From Streptosporangiales bacterium (lineage in GTDB: Bacteria; Actinomycetota; Actinomycetes; Streptosporangiales; Streptosporangiaceae), in assembly GCA_009784565.1 (NCBI GenBank), contig WRBL01000006.1, positions 1 to 47,323 of the forward strand: DNA of 47,323 nucleotides. The letters run 5' to 3'. Positions 1 through 6,993 of this stretch are shown piece by piece. The notes under the pieces were generated by a model. That model was given only the letters and a program-made list of their open reading frames with translations, had not been told where the DNA came from and did no database searches. A program made the translations under genes and the position numbers. Positions within the stretch are counted from its first letter, which is position 1, and the number at the start of each line of letters is the position of its first letter.

Positions 1-786
1 GCCGCCGCCCGTCATCTCCCTTACATTCCCGACGATGTACCCCTGATAGGCCCGCAGCAGAAGGCTCGTCTTCCCGGCGATGTCCCGGACCGGAATCAGG
101 TACATGGTGAGATCGCCGTCCACGATGAAGAACAGGTCGATCTCGTCCGGGTCATATGGAATGAGCGGTGCCCGGTTGCCCTCAGAGTGCGGCCGTCGCC
201 CGATGCGCGCGAGCCAGCTTTTCCGGTGCTTATCCCAGGTTGTGGTGGTCTTTACCTGCACTCGTTTGACGCCGTCTTGCATGGACGCGAGCAGGTCGAA
301 TGTGGCGGGCTCAGCCGGGAACGACGCGGGACATCCTCGAAGAGTGAACCAGGCTGCTGCCATTGACGGCGCCGCACTGCGGAGATTGGCCAGGTCTGGG
401 TGGACTGGAGTCGGGGTAACCGCCGCCGGGGATGGGGACTCAAGATGGCTGATCTCCAGCCCCAGGCGGGCCGCGTGCCGTACAAGATGCTGCCGAGTGC
501 TTTGCTGCACAGTGGCCAGGCCCAGGGCGGACAGGACGTCGTCCCAGGTGAACGAGGTGGTGACGGCCCGGATCAGTTCGGCATCCGACCAGGTCCGGGA
601 GCCCTTGAAATGGGATACGTCAACCTTCAGTCGGGCGACATCGCGCCGGATGCGGGTCATGACGCCCGCTGAATTGGTCTGGATGCCCAGTGTCCGCATC
701 ACGCCGCGCCAGTGCTCCGACGTTCTTGCCGCCTCGATCAGCTGTTCATCTGTCCATGAATATTTCAATTTCAGTCGATTATCCAT
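1..786 (-). CDS. Intron-type PD-(D/E)XK endonuclease paralog 1 (3' end outside window)
   Basis: The ATG is at 786 and the frame stays open for 262 codons to the window edge, so the C-terminus is missing. The N-terminal half has two copies of a small DNA-binding-like unit with the pattern W-[ST]-D-x-[EQ]-L-I followed by a short LG-containing helix, near residues 10-50 and 65-110. The C-terminal half has FDLLASMQDGVKRVQVKTT, which fits the active-site strand of the group I intron-associated PD-(D/E)XK family (D, then Q-x-K). The downstream paralog at 800-1600 has the same order of parts and ends LPECQSS, so little is probably missing here. No Shine-Dalgarno is obvious; the start lies 13 bases after the stop of the paralog, suggesting co-transcription. 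No intron is visible around it, so its present role (homing, nicking or none) is unknown. Confidence 0.72.
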   Translation of the reverse strand, partial: MDNRLKLKYSWTDEQLIEAARTSEHWRGVMRTLGIQTNSAGVMTRIRRDVARLKVDVSHFKGSRTWSDAELIRAVTTSFTWDDVLSALGLATVQQSTRQHLVRHAARLGLEISHLESPSPAAVTPTPVHPDLANLRSAAPSMAAAWFTLRGCPASFPAEPATFDLLASMQDGVKRVQVKTTTTWDKHRKSWLARIGRRPHSEGNRAPLIPYDPDEIDLFFIVDGDLTMYLIPVRDIAGKTSLLLRAYQGYIVGNVREMTGGG

Positions 787-799
787 ACGGCAATCGTAG

Positions 800-1600
800 C
801 TATGAGGACTGACATTCCGGGAGCATGAAGCCGCAGGCGCTGCCGATCGCGTAGTGCTGGTATGTCCGCAGCAGGACACGGGTAGCCCCCGCCAGCGCGT
901 TGGCGGGAATCAGGTACATGGTGAGATCGCCGTCGAAGATGAAGAAGAGGTCGATCGCGTCGGGCGTGTACGGGGTCAAGCGTCGACTGCCGTTGCCGTC
1001 ATGCGGCTTGTGGCCCACGTTGACTTGCCAGCCGTTCTTGGAGTTGAAGATGGTTGTCTTCACCTGGACGCGCTTGATGCCGTCCGGAAGTTCGGCGAGC
1101 AGGTCGTAGACGGCGGTCTCAACCGGGACTGAGACCGCGCAGCCGGACAACGTGAACCATGCCGCCGCGATGGATTCGCCTGCGGTTCGCAGTCGTTCGA
1201 GATCGGGCTGTGGATACGGGCGGTCCTGGGCGGCTGGAGCGGAGACTCGCCGACTGGCGAGGTGGCCGCAGTCGATGCCGAGACGTATGGCGTGCCCTTT
1301 CAGGAACGGGCGAATGTTTCCCGAGTGGGAAGACAGGCCAAGCGTGGTGATGGCCTCATCCCAGCTGCACGCGCTGGTGAGGGCCTCTCGGAGCTGAGCG
1401 TCAGACCAGCCGCGTGCTCCGCGGAAGTGAGAGGTGTCCGCGCCAAGTTGCTCGGCTCGACGGCGAATGATCCTGACCGTCCCGGCTGAATTCGACTTCA
1501 GCCCCAGCTCTCGCGCGACCGCGCGCCAACTGGTGGACTTCTCGATAGCTTCAATCAACTGGTCATCGGACCAGGATTGGTTTGCTTGGGAAGGAGTCAT
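800..1600 (-). CDS. Intron-type PD-(D/E)XK endonuclease paralog 2
   Basis: A complete 266-residue protein starting MTPSQANQSW. It has the same architecture as the partial gene to its left: two W-S-D-x-Q-L-type units (about residues 9-55 and 62-110), then a C-terminal nuclease region with VYDLLAELPDGIKRVQVKTT. The D and Q-V-K positions match the PD-(D/E)XK core of intron-associated endonucleases. The frame is open upstream across the tRNA, but that extension is not credible: it would translate the tRNA, and ATG 1600 is the first sensible start. The SD-like GGTGGG just upstream lies inside a perfect 9-bp hairpin (1601-1623), which could restrict translation. Its place 56 bases downstream of tRNA-Pro on the same strand suggests tRNA-linked integration or read-through expression. 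Identity with paralog 1 is moderate, so the duplication is old. Confidence 0.75.
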   Translation of the reverse strand: MTPSQANQSWSDDQLIEAIEKSTSWRAVARELGLKSNSAGTVRIIRRRAEQLGADTSHFRGARGWSDAQLREALTSACSWDEAITTLGLSSHSGNIRPFLKGHAIRLGIDCGHLASRRVSAPAAQDRPYPQPDLERLRTAGESIAAAWFTLSGCAVSVPVETAVYDLLAELPDGIKRVQVKTTIFNSKNGWQVNVGHKPHDGNGSRRLTPYTPDAIDLFFIFDGDLTMYLIPANALAGATRVLLRTYQHYAIGSACGFMLPECQSS

Positions 1601-1623
1601 GTGCCCACCGTAGAGGTGGGCAC
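1601..1623 (-). promoter_or_regulatory. RBS-sequestering hairpin before endonuclease gene
   Basis: GTGCCCACC (1601-1609) and GGTGGGCAC (1615-1623) form a perfect 9-bp stem with a 5-base loop. The stem touches the ATG at 1600. On the transcribed strand the 3' arm carries GGTGGG, the only SD-like element for that start. It may limit translation or act as part of the tRNA 3'-end processing or termination signal; there is no T-tract after the stem. Confidence 0.5.
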
Positions 1624-1656
1624 TGACAATCCTGCAAAAATTCCTACTTAACCAGT

Positions 1657-1730
1657 CGGGACGACAGGATTTGAACCTGCGAACCTTCCGACCCCCAGTC
1701 GGACGCGCTACCAAACTGCGCCACGTCCCG
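1657..1730 (-). tRNA. tRNA-Pro (anticodon GGG)
   Basis: The reverse strand folds into a complete 74-nt cloverleaf. The 7-bp acceptor stem is CGGGACG/CGTCCCG, the D arm contains AGTTTGGTA, the anticodon stem is TCCGA/TCGGA around the loop CTGGGGG (anticodon GGG, reading CCC), and the T arm has GGTTCAAATCC. CCA is not encoded. It is the 5'-most element of the leftward unit that continues into the two endonuclease genes. tRNA genes are common integration targets, but no duplicated 3' tRNA fragment was seen in this window. Confidence 0.96.
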
Positions 1731-1761
1731 GTGTCTGCCGAGAATCCCGGCTGACTCGTAC

Positions 1762-1767
1762 ACCATA
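1762..1767 (-). promoter_or_regulatory. Possible -10 element for tRNA-Pro
   Basis: The reverse strand reads TATGGT about 32 bases before the mature tRNA 5' end, compatible with a short processed leader. TTCCGA lies 18 bases upstream as a weak -35. No other TAnnnT element lies closer. Confidence 0.3.
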
Positions 1768-1982
1768 GCGCATCCGGGCCACTGGTCGGAATCGGCAACG
1801 GGGCCGGCAGCCGGGCGGAATGAAGTATTACGGGCAGCAGGATACGGAAGCTTAGGGGTTCGGCTAGGTTTCGAGGACTACCCTCGGGTGCGGGTGAGGG
1901 GATGCCACGCGCGACACCGTGAGGGAGCCGGGCGCTGGTCATACAGTGAGAGACGCTCAGAGCAGCAGCGAAGGGAGACTGC

Positions 1983-2783
1983 ATGACCTGGCGTGCAGCC
2001 GAGAGGCGCGCCGAGGGAACGGAGCCTGGAGGCGGCATGAGGTACAGGCGCGGCGGCAGGGGCAGGAGGATTCTCAAGCGCCTCGGGATCACCGTGGTCA
2101 CCCTGGCCGTGATCCTTGTCATCGGGGCCGTGGCCGTGTGGCTCGGAACCCCGTCGGCTACCGACGCCCCCCAGCGCACCGCGGCCCAGGCGAAGGACTA
2201 CGGCATCGCCTATCCGGGACCGGACGTTCCGGCGGTCTTTTCCAACGCGCTCATCGCGACCGAGGACAAGCGCTTCAACTCCGAGTCGGCGGTTGACCCG
2301 TTCGCGGTGATCCGCCTGGTCGCCAGCCGGGTCACCGGGGACACGAGCGACCAGGGCGGCGCGACGATCCAGCAGCAGCTGGCCAAGATGCTCTACACGC
2401 CCGGCCAGGGCGGCATCAGCTCCGAGTTCAAGCAGGTCGTCATGGCCTACAAGCTCGACGCGACCTTCAGCAAGAAGGAGATCCTCAACATGTACGCCGA
2501 GGTCGCCTACTACGGCCACAACTATTACGGCCTCGAGTCGGCGGCGTGCGGGTACTACGGGCACCCGGCGGCCAACCTCACGCCGGAGCAGGGCGCGATG
2601 CTGGCCGGGGCGGTCAACGCGCCGACGTACGACGACCCGATCAGCGACCCGGCGCAGGCGTACCGCCGCTACAGTCACGTGATCGGCCGGATGAAGTCCG
2701 TCGGCGACATCACGCAGGCCCAGGAAAAGCAGATGCTGACGGCCACGCTCGGCGTCGTGCCCCGGTCCGAAGCCGGCTGCTGA
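1983..2783 (+). CDS. mtgA: Monofunctional peptidoglycan glycosyltransferase (GT51)
   Basis: Polymerises lipid II into glycan strands at the outer face of the membrane. A basic N-terminus is followed by one membrane anchor at about residues 35-55 and a GT51 domain from about 70 to 240. The first GT51 motif is EDKRF (catalytic Glu94), the second is GGATIQQQLAK, and the third is around KKEILNMYAEVAYYG. There is no transpeptidase domain after it, so this is the monofunctional class at 266 residues. ATG 1983 has GAAGGGAG upstream; ATG 2037 (MRYRRGG, preceded by GGAGGC) is an alternative. The usual His downstream of EDxxF is replaced (FNSESAVDP), a small deviation. It stands alone and is closed by a strong hairpin shared with the convergent GtrA-like gene. 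Confidence 0.9.
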   Translation: MTWRAAERRAEGTEPGGGMRYRRGGRGRRILKRLGITVVTLAVILVIGAVAVWLGTPSATDAPQRTAAQAKDYGIAYPGPDVPAVFSNALIATEDKRFNSESAVDPFAVIRLVASRVTGDTSDQGGATIQQQLAKMLYTPGQGGISSEFKQVVMAYKLDATFSKKEILNMYAEVAYYGHNYYGLESAACGYYGHPAANLTPEQGAMLAGAVNAPTYDDPISDPAQAYRRYSHVIGRMKSVGDITQAQEKQMLTATLGVVPRSEAGC

Positions 2784-2797
2784 AACTGAAGCCGGCC

Positions 2798-2839
2798 CGG
2801 ATAGCGAAAACGGGATAGCGAAAACCGGATTAGCGAAAA
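2798..2839 (+). repeat. Three tandem copies of a GGATAGCGAAAA-like unit
   Basis: Units are CGGATAGCGAAAA (2798-2810), CGGGATAGCGAAAA (2811-2824) and CCGGATTAGCGAAAA (2825-2839). They lie between the mtgA stop codon and the terminator stem. They look like slippage duplications; no function is evident. Confidence 0.8.
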
Positions 2840-2840
2840 G

Positions 2841-2874
2841 AGAAGAGCGCCCGGCGGGAGCCGGGCGCTCTTCT
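2841..2874. terminator. Bidirectional terminator between convergent genes
   Basis: A perfect 15-bp stem, AGAAGAGCGCCCGGC (2841-2855) with its complement at 2860-2874, closes a GGGA loop. The stem ends in AGAAG/CTTCT, so either strand gives a GC-rich hairpin with a short U-rich 3' arm. It sits between the rightward mtgA and the leftward GtrA-like gene and can serve both. Confidence 0.88.
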
Positions 2875-2896
2875 CAATGAAAAGCAAAGGAAATCT

Positions 2897-3388
2897 TCAG
2901 GCGGCCTGTTCCGGCTCGAGCTGCTCGGCCGTGACCGGAGGAAGATCCTCCTTGCCGCCGGTGAACACGAACGTGCGGTAGGCCCAGAAGCGGAACACGG
3001 TCGCGATGGCGATGCCGAACATGGTCGCGACGTTGTAGCTGATGCCGTCCGTCATACCCAGGCCGTAGGTGACGGCCGCCTGCAGGCCCGCCTGGATGAT
3101 CCAGCCGATGACAGCCCAGAGCAGGAACTGCCAGGTCTCCCGGATGAACTCCTTGCCGTGGCTCCGCTTGGCCCGGTAGGTCCAGTACCGGTTGCCGAAG
3201 AACGTCAGGATGATGCCACCGATGGTGCCGATGGTCTGGGCGGTGATCGCTCCCACGCCCATCCCCATGTGCAGCGGGTCCTGGATGCCCATCTGGACGA
3301 CGAAACCGGCCCCGCCGACGACGAGGAATTTGAGCCCTTCGGCCCCGATGTGCCCGAAACGGTCGTACAGATCCCGGATGAGACTCAA
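2897..3388 (-). CDS. GtrA-like small membrane protein
   Basis: 163 residues with four hydrophobic segments (about 17-37, 47-65, 84-105, 115-138) and the GtrA-family pattern: FLVVGGAGFVVQ near the N-terminus, an FFGNRYWTYR segment after the second helix and FRFWAYRTFVF after the fourth. The family is thought to help flip or present polyprenyl-phosphate sugars for cell-surface glycan modification. No glycosyltransferase partner lies beside it, so the substrate cannot be inferred. It shares the terminator at 2841-2874 with mtgA. Confidence 0.85.
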   Translation of the reverse strand: MSLIRDLYDRFGHIGAEGLKFLVVGGAGFVVQMGIQDPLHMGMGVGAITAQTIGTIGGIILTFFGNRYWTYRAKRSHGKEFIRETWQFLLWAVIGWIIQAGLQAAVTYGLGMTDGISYNVATMFGIAIATVFRFWAYRTFVFTGGKEDLPPVTAEQLEPEQAA

Positions 3389-3480
3389 GCTGTGTCCTCT
3401 CGCTGCGATGCTGTGACCCCGTGACCAGTGCTCAGGCTACCTTTTCTACCCGGCGCGCCTTCGGCACACCTGGAAAACCG

Positions 3481-3511
3481 TTCGGAATCTGATAACAGGG
3501 CGGTGTATATT
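3481..3511 (+). promoter_or_regulatory. Promoter of a leaderless ABC transporter mRNA
   Basis: TATATT at 3506-3511 is followed by exactly seven bases and then the GTG start at 3519, the spacing expected if transcription begins at the start codon. No Shine-Dalgarno is present. TTCGGA at 3481-3486 is a weak -35 with 19-bp spacing. Confidence 0.55.
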
Positions 3512-3518
3512 CCGTCGA

Positions 3519-4448
3519 GTGCCTGAGGTCCTGGTCCGCGCCCGTGGTCTGACGAAACAGTTCGGCGGTTTTACCGCGGTTGACGGTATCGACTTCGATC
3601 TGTACCGCGGTGAGGCCTTCGGATTCCTCGGCCCGAACGGGGCGGGAAAATCCTCCACGATGCGGATGATCGGCTGCGTGTCACCGCCTTCGGGCGGTCA
3701 GCTTACCATCCTGGACTCCGACCCGGTGCGGGACGGTCCCGCGATCCGCGCCAGGCTCGGCGTGGTGCCCCAGGAGGACACCCTCGACGTCGAGCTCACT
3801 GTCAGAGAGAACCTTCTGGTGTACGGCCGTTATTTCGGCCTGCCGAAGAAAGTTATCCGCGAGCGCGCCGACGCGCTGCTGGAGTTCGTTCAGCTGACCG
3901 ACCGGGCCCACGACAAGGTCGAGCCGCTGTCCGGCGGGATGAAGCGCCGCCTCACGATCGCCCGGTCGCTGATCAACGAGCCGGACATCCTCCTCCTGGA
4001 CGAGCCGTCGACCGGCCTGGACCCGCAGGCCCGGCACGTGGTCTGGGACCGCCTGTACGGGCTCAAGCAGCGGGGCGTCACCCTCATCCTGACCACGCAC
4101 TACATGGACGAGGCCGAGCAGCTGTGCGACCGCCTGGTCGTCATGGATCACGCGACGATCGTCGCGGCCGGGACCCCGCGCGAGCTCATCGAGACCTACT
4201 CCACCCCCGAGGTCCTCGAGCTGAGGTTCACCCCGGACTGCCACGAGCAGGGGGCGGGCAAACTGCGAGATCTTTATCCCGAACGGATCGAGGCTACTGC
4301 CGACCGCGTCATGCTCTACGTCTCCGACGGGGACGAGGCCCTGAAACGGGTCCGCGGCCTCGGCCTGGAGCCCTCGTCCTCCTTCGCCCGCCGCTCCACC
4401 CTGGAAGACGTCTTCCTCCACCTCACCGGCCGAAGACTGATCGACTGA
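3519..4448 (+). CDS. ABC-2 exporter ATP-binding subunit (DrrA/NodI type)
   Basis: 309-residue ATPase of a drug/polysaccharide-type exporter. Walker A GPNGAGKS is at residues 38-45, signature LSGGM near 137-141, Walker B LLLDEP near 158-163, and the switch His194 is in TTHYMDEAE. The C-terminal 80 residues form the extra domain usual in DrrA-like subunits. The GTG start has no SD and appears leaderless. Its stop overlaps the ATG of the permease by one base (TGATG), so the three genes are one translationally coupled unit. The exported substrate is not deducible. Confidence 0.93.
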   Translation: MPEVLVRARGLTKQFGGFTAVDGIDFDLYRGEAFGFLGPNGAGKSSTMRMIGCVSPPSGGQLTILDSDPVRDGPAIRARLGVVPQEDTLDVELTVRENLLVYGRYFGLPKKVIRERADALLEFVQLTDRAHDKVEPLSGGMKRRLTIARSLINEPDILLLDEPSTGLDPQARHVVWDRLYGLKQRGVTLILTTHYMDEAEQLCDRLVVMDHATIVAAGTPRELIETYSTPEVLELRFTPDCHEQGAGKLRDLYPERIEATADRVMLYVSDGDEALKRVRGLGLEPSSSFARRSTLEDVFLHLTGRRLID

Positions 4449-5212
4449 TGACCATCCGGGCACTGGCCTACTGGCTGACCGTCTACAAGAGGACGTGGCG
4501 GGCCTCGATCTGGTCGAGTTTCCTCGGGCCGCTGCTGTACCTGGGGGCGATGGGCTTCGGCCTGGGGTCCCTGGTCAACGCTCACGGCACGGCGCAGCTC
4601 GGCGGCGTCACCTACCTGCAGTTCGTCGGCCCGGCCATCCTGGCGGTGCAGGCGATGCAGACCGGGATCATGGAGTCGACCTACCCGGTGTTCGGCTCGG
4701 TGAAGTGGAACAAGACCTACTACGCCGCGCAGGCCACCCCGCTGACCCCGGCCGGCATCTTCCGAGGGCACCTGCTGTTCAACGCGGCGCGCATCACCAT
4801 GAACTCGGCGGTGTACCTCATCGTCATGTGGGCCTTCGGCGCGGCCCGCTCGCCGTGGGTCATCCTCGGGCTGCCCGCGGCCACGCTGCTCGGCCTGGCG
4901 TTCGCCGCCCCCACCGCGGCCTGGGCCATGACCCTGAAATCGGAGGCGTCGTTCAACTACCTCTTCCGGTTCGGGATGATCCCGCTGATGCTGTTCTCGG
5001 CGACCTTCTTCCCGCTGTCCCGCCTGCCCGGCTGGCTGCGCCTGGTCGCCTACGCGACCCCGCTCTGGCACGGCGTCGCGCTGTGCCGGGGCCTGTCCCT
5101 GGGGACGCTCACCGCCGGGTCCGCCGTCATTCACGTGGGATACCTGGCCATCCTGGCCGGAATCGGCGTGTGGGCCGGCGGCGTGACGTACCGGAGGCGG
5201 CTGTATGTCTGA
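4448..5212 (+). CDS. ABC-2 type permease 1
   Basis: 254 residues starting MTIRALAYWL, with about six hydrophobic segments typical of ABC-2 permeases. It has the C-terminal part FSATFFPLSRLPGWLRLVAY, the conserved stretch seen in daunorubicin-resistance-type permeases, before the last two helices. It starts within the stop codon of the ATPase gene and overlaps the second permease by eight bases. It probably forms a heterodimeric channel with the next gene product. The frame is open further upstream, inside the ATPase gene; that extension is not real. Confidence 0.9.
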   Translation: MTIRALAYWLTVYKRTWRASIWSSFLGPLLYLGAMGFGLGSLVNAHGTAQLGGVTYLQFVGPAILAVQAMQTGIMESTYPVFGSVKWNKTYYAAQATPLTPAGIFRGHLLFNAARITMNSAVYLIVMWAFGAARSPWVILGLPAATLLGLAFAAPTAAWAMTLKSEASFNYLFRFGMIPLMLFSATFFPLSRLPGWLRLVAYATPLWHGVALCRGLSLGTLTAGSAVIHVGYLAILAGIGVWAGGVTYRRRLYV

Positions 5213-6044
5213 ACCTGGCGCGGTAAGCCCGATCCGTTCGGGCTATCAGAGGGTTCTGCCGCCGTTGGGGGATCTCCGGCGGCTCAGGGGAAGCACGCAC
5301 CTGATCGAACGGCATGCCCGGGCCTACCGGCACATGTGGCTGGTGTTCGCCTCCGGCGTCGCCGAGCCGCTGTTCTACCTGCTGTCGATCGGCATCGGGC
5401 TCGGCGTGCTGGTCGGGAAGGTTCCCGGCCCGGACGGGAGCCTCGTGCCCTACCGGGAGTTCGTCGCGCCCGGCCTGCTCGCCGTGTCGGCCATGAACGG
5501 CGCCATGTACGACTCGACCTTCAACGTCTTCTTCCGGCTGAAGTACGAGAAGCTCTACGACGCGGTCCTGTCGACCCCGGTCGGCCCGTTTGAGATCGCG
5601 CTGGGGGAGATCGGCTGGGCGCTGCTGCGCGGGGCGGTCTACGCGGTCGCGTTCACGATGGTCATGACCGTCATGGGGCTCATCTCGTCGTGGTGGGCAC
5701 TGCTGGCGGTCCCGGTCGCGGTGCTGACCGGGTTCGCGTTCGCGGCCTTCGGCATGGCCGGCACCACGTTCATGAAGAGCTGGCAGGACTTCGACTACGT
5801 CATGCTGATCAGCCTGCCGCTGTTCCTGTTCTCCGCCACGTTCTACCCGCTGTCGGTCTACCCCCGGGCCGTGCGGGCGGTCGTGGAGTGGACGCCGCTG
5901 TACCAGGGCGTCACGCTCCTGCGCGACCTGGTGCTCGGCGACCCGGGCTGGGACCTGCTGTGGCGCGCGGCCTACCTCGCGGTCATGGGCGTCGCGGGCC
6001 TCCTGCTCGCGGCGCGCCGGATCGCGAAGCTTCTCCTGGTCTGA
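5205..6044 (+). CDS. ABC-2 type permease 2
   Basis: 279 residues, a paralog of the preceding permease with the same core (FSATFYPLSVYPRAVRAVVEW near the C-terminus). It starts with ATG inside the end of permease 1. The C-terminus reads LLLAARRIAKLLLV. The last codons overlap the convergent epimerase gene by 62 bp. The segment encoding ARRIAKLL (6011-6034) recurs exactly as a 24-bp sequence at 16289-16312, beyond the catabolic cluster. There the same frame continues to RISLA and a stop, as if a piece of this gene's 3' end had been left on the far side. Confidence 0.9.
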   Translation: MSEPGAVSPIRSGYQRVLPPLGDLRRLRGSTHLIERHARAYRHMWLVFASGVAEPLFYLLSIGIGLGVLVGKVPGPDGSLVPYREFVAPGLLAVSAMNGAMYDSTFNVFFRLKYEKLYDAVLSTPVGPFEIALGEIGWALLRGAVYAVAFTMVMTVMGLISSWWALLAVPVAVLTGFAFAAFGMAGTTFMKSWQDFDYVMLISLPLFLFSATFYPLSVYPRAVRAVVEWTPLYQGVTLLRDLVLGDPGWDLLWRAAYLAVMGVAGLLLAARRIAKLLLV

Positions 6045-6993
6045 CCGCCGCCCCTTGCGTCCGGCTTACCCAGTCGTATGTCCGGCGCAGTCCTTCGGAA
6101 AGGGGGACGGCGGGCCGGTAGCCCAGGTCGGCTTCGGCCTTCTTGACCGACAGGGCCCCCTTCGTCGCCGCGTTGACCCCGGGTGCCAGCCGGAGCGGCC
6201 CGTCTCCGAGCTGAACCGACCAGTCCGGCCATAGTCCGCGCATGACCTGCGCCAGTTCCCGGACGCTGGTGCTGGTCCCGGTCGCGACATGGTAGGCGCG
6301 GCCGCGAAGCGCCGGCGCGTCGAGGACGGCCAGGACGCCGCGAACCGCGTCGGAGACGTAGGTGAAGTCGATCCGCTGGTCGCCGCCGGATTCCAGACTG
6401 CTCGTCCTGCCGCCCGCCACGTCGGCGAGCCAGGTGAGCGGCAGCCGTTCGCGGGGAAATTCCGGGCCGTAGACCCAGCACAGCCGCGCGGCCACGTAGC
6501 CGAGGCCTCGCTGCTCCGCGTAGTAGCGGCCCAGTTGCTCGACCGCGCGCTTGGAGATCCCGTACGGCGAGACCGGGTCACCCGGCGTCTCCTCCGTGAC
6601 CGGATCCGCGGCGAAGTGGCCGTAGACCTCCTCTGATGACAGGTCCACCAGCCGCCGTATCCCGAGTTCGCTGGCGGCCTCGAAGACGCTGAGTGCTCCG
6701 AGGATGTTCACCTCGGCCGCCTGCCGGGGATCGCGCGCGGTTGACGCCACCCCGACCACCGCGGCGGCGTGGATGACGCTGTCGGCGCGGCTGTCGCGCA
6801 TGACGTCGCGCACCGCGTCCGGCTGGGTGATGTCGCCGCTGACCACCGTGATGCCTCTGCCCAGGACGCGAGCGGCCTCCTCCGCGTCCGGCGCGGCCGC
6901 GTCGAACACCACGACCCGGTCTCCTCGCCCGGCGAGCGCCCGGGCCAGGTGGCGGCCGATGAAGCCCCAGCCTCCCGTGACCAGGACCGTCAT
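5983..6993 (-). CDS. NAD(P)-dependent epimerase/dehydratase
   Basis: 336-residue extended short-chain dehydrogenase. The nucleotide-binding motif TGGWGFIG is at residues 6-13. The catalytic set is a Ser in VDLSSEEVYG and Tyr-x-x-x-Lys in SPYGISKRAVEQ. The family contains UDP-sugar epimerases and various catabolic oxidoreductases. The C-terminal 25 residues are low complexity and overlap the permease gene. It is the last gene of a four-gene minus-strand operon and overlaps the flavoprotein gene by four bases. Its setting with a flavoprotein, isomerase and aldehyde dehydrogenase suggests oxidation or epimerisation of a catabolic intermediate rather than nucleotide-sugar synthesis. Confidence 0.85.
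   Translation of the reverse strand: MTVLVTGGWGFIGRHLARALAGRGDRVVVFDAAAPDAEEAARVLGRGITVVSGDITQPDAVRDVMRDSRADSVIHAAAVVGVASTARDPRQAAEVNILGALSVFEAASELGIRRLVDLSSEEVYGHFAADPVTEETPGDPVSPYGISKRAVEQLGRYYAEQRGLGYVAARLCWVYGPEFPRERLPLTWLADVAGGRTSSLESGGDQRIDFTYVSDAVRGVLAVLDAPALRGRAYHVATGTSTSVRELAQVMRGLWPDWSVQLGDGPLRLAPGVNAATKGALSVKKAEADLGYRPAVPLSEGLRRTYDWVSRTQGAAVRPGEASRSGAPRAGGPRRP
6011..6034 (+). repeat. 24-bp direct repeat, left copy
   Basis: Begins GGCGCGCCGGAT and ends GCGAAGCTTCT. It is identical over 24 bases to 16289-16312 in the same orientation. Bases on both sides differ. It lies in the last codons of permease 2 and the 3' end of the epimerase gene. Confidence 0.85.

Noticed and set aside
1601-2179. 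N-terminal extension of the endonuclease gene across the tRNA
   Set aside because: It would translate through tRNA-Pro and the 5' end of mtgA. ATG 1600 is sufficient and matches the length of the paralog.
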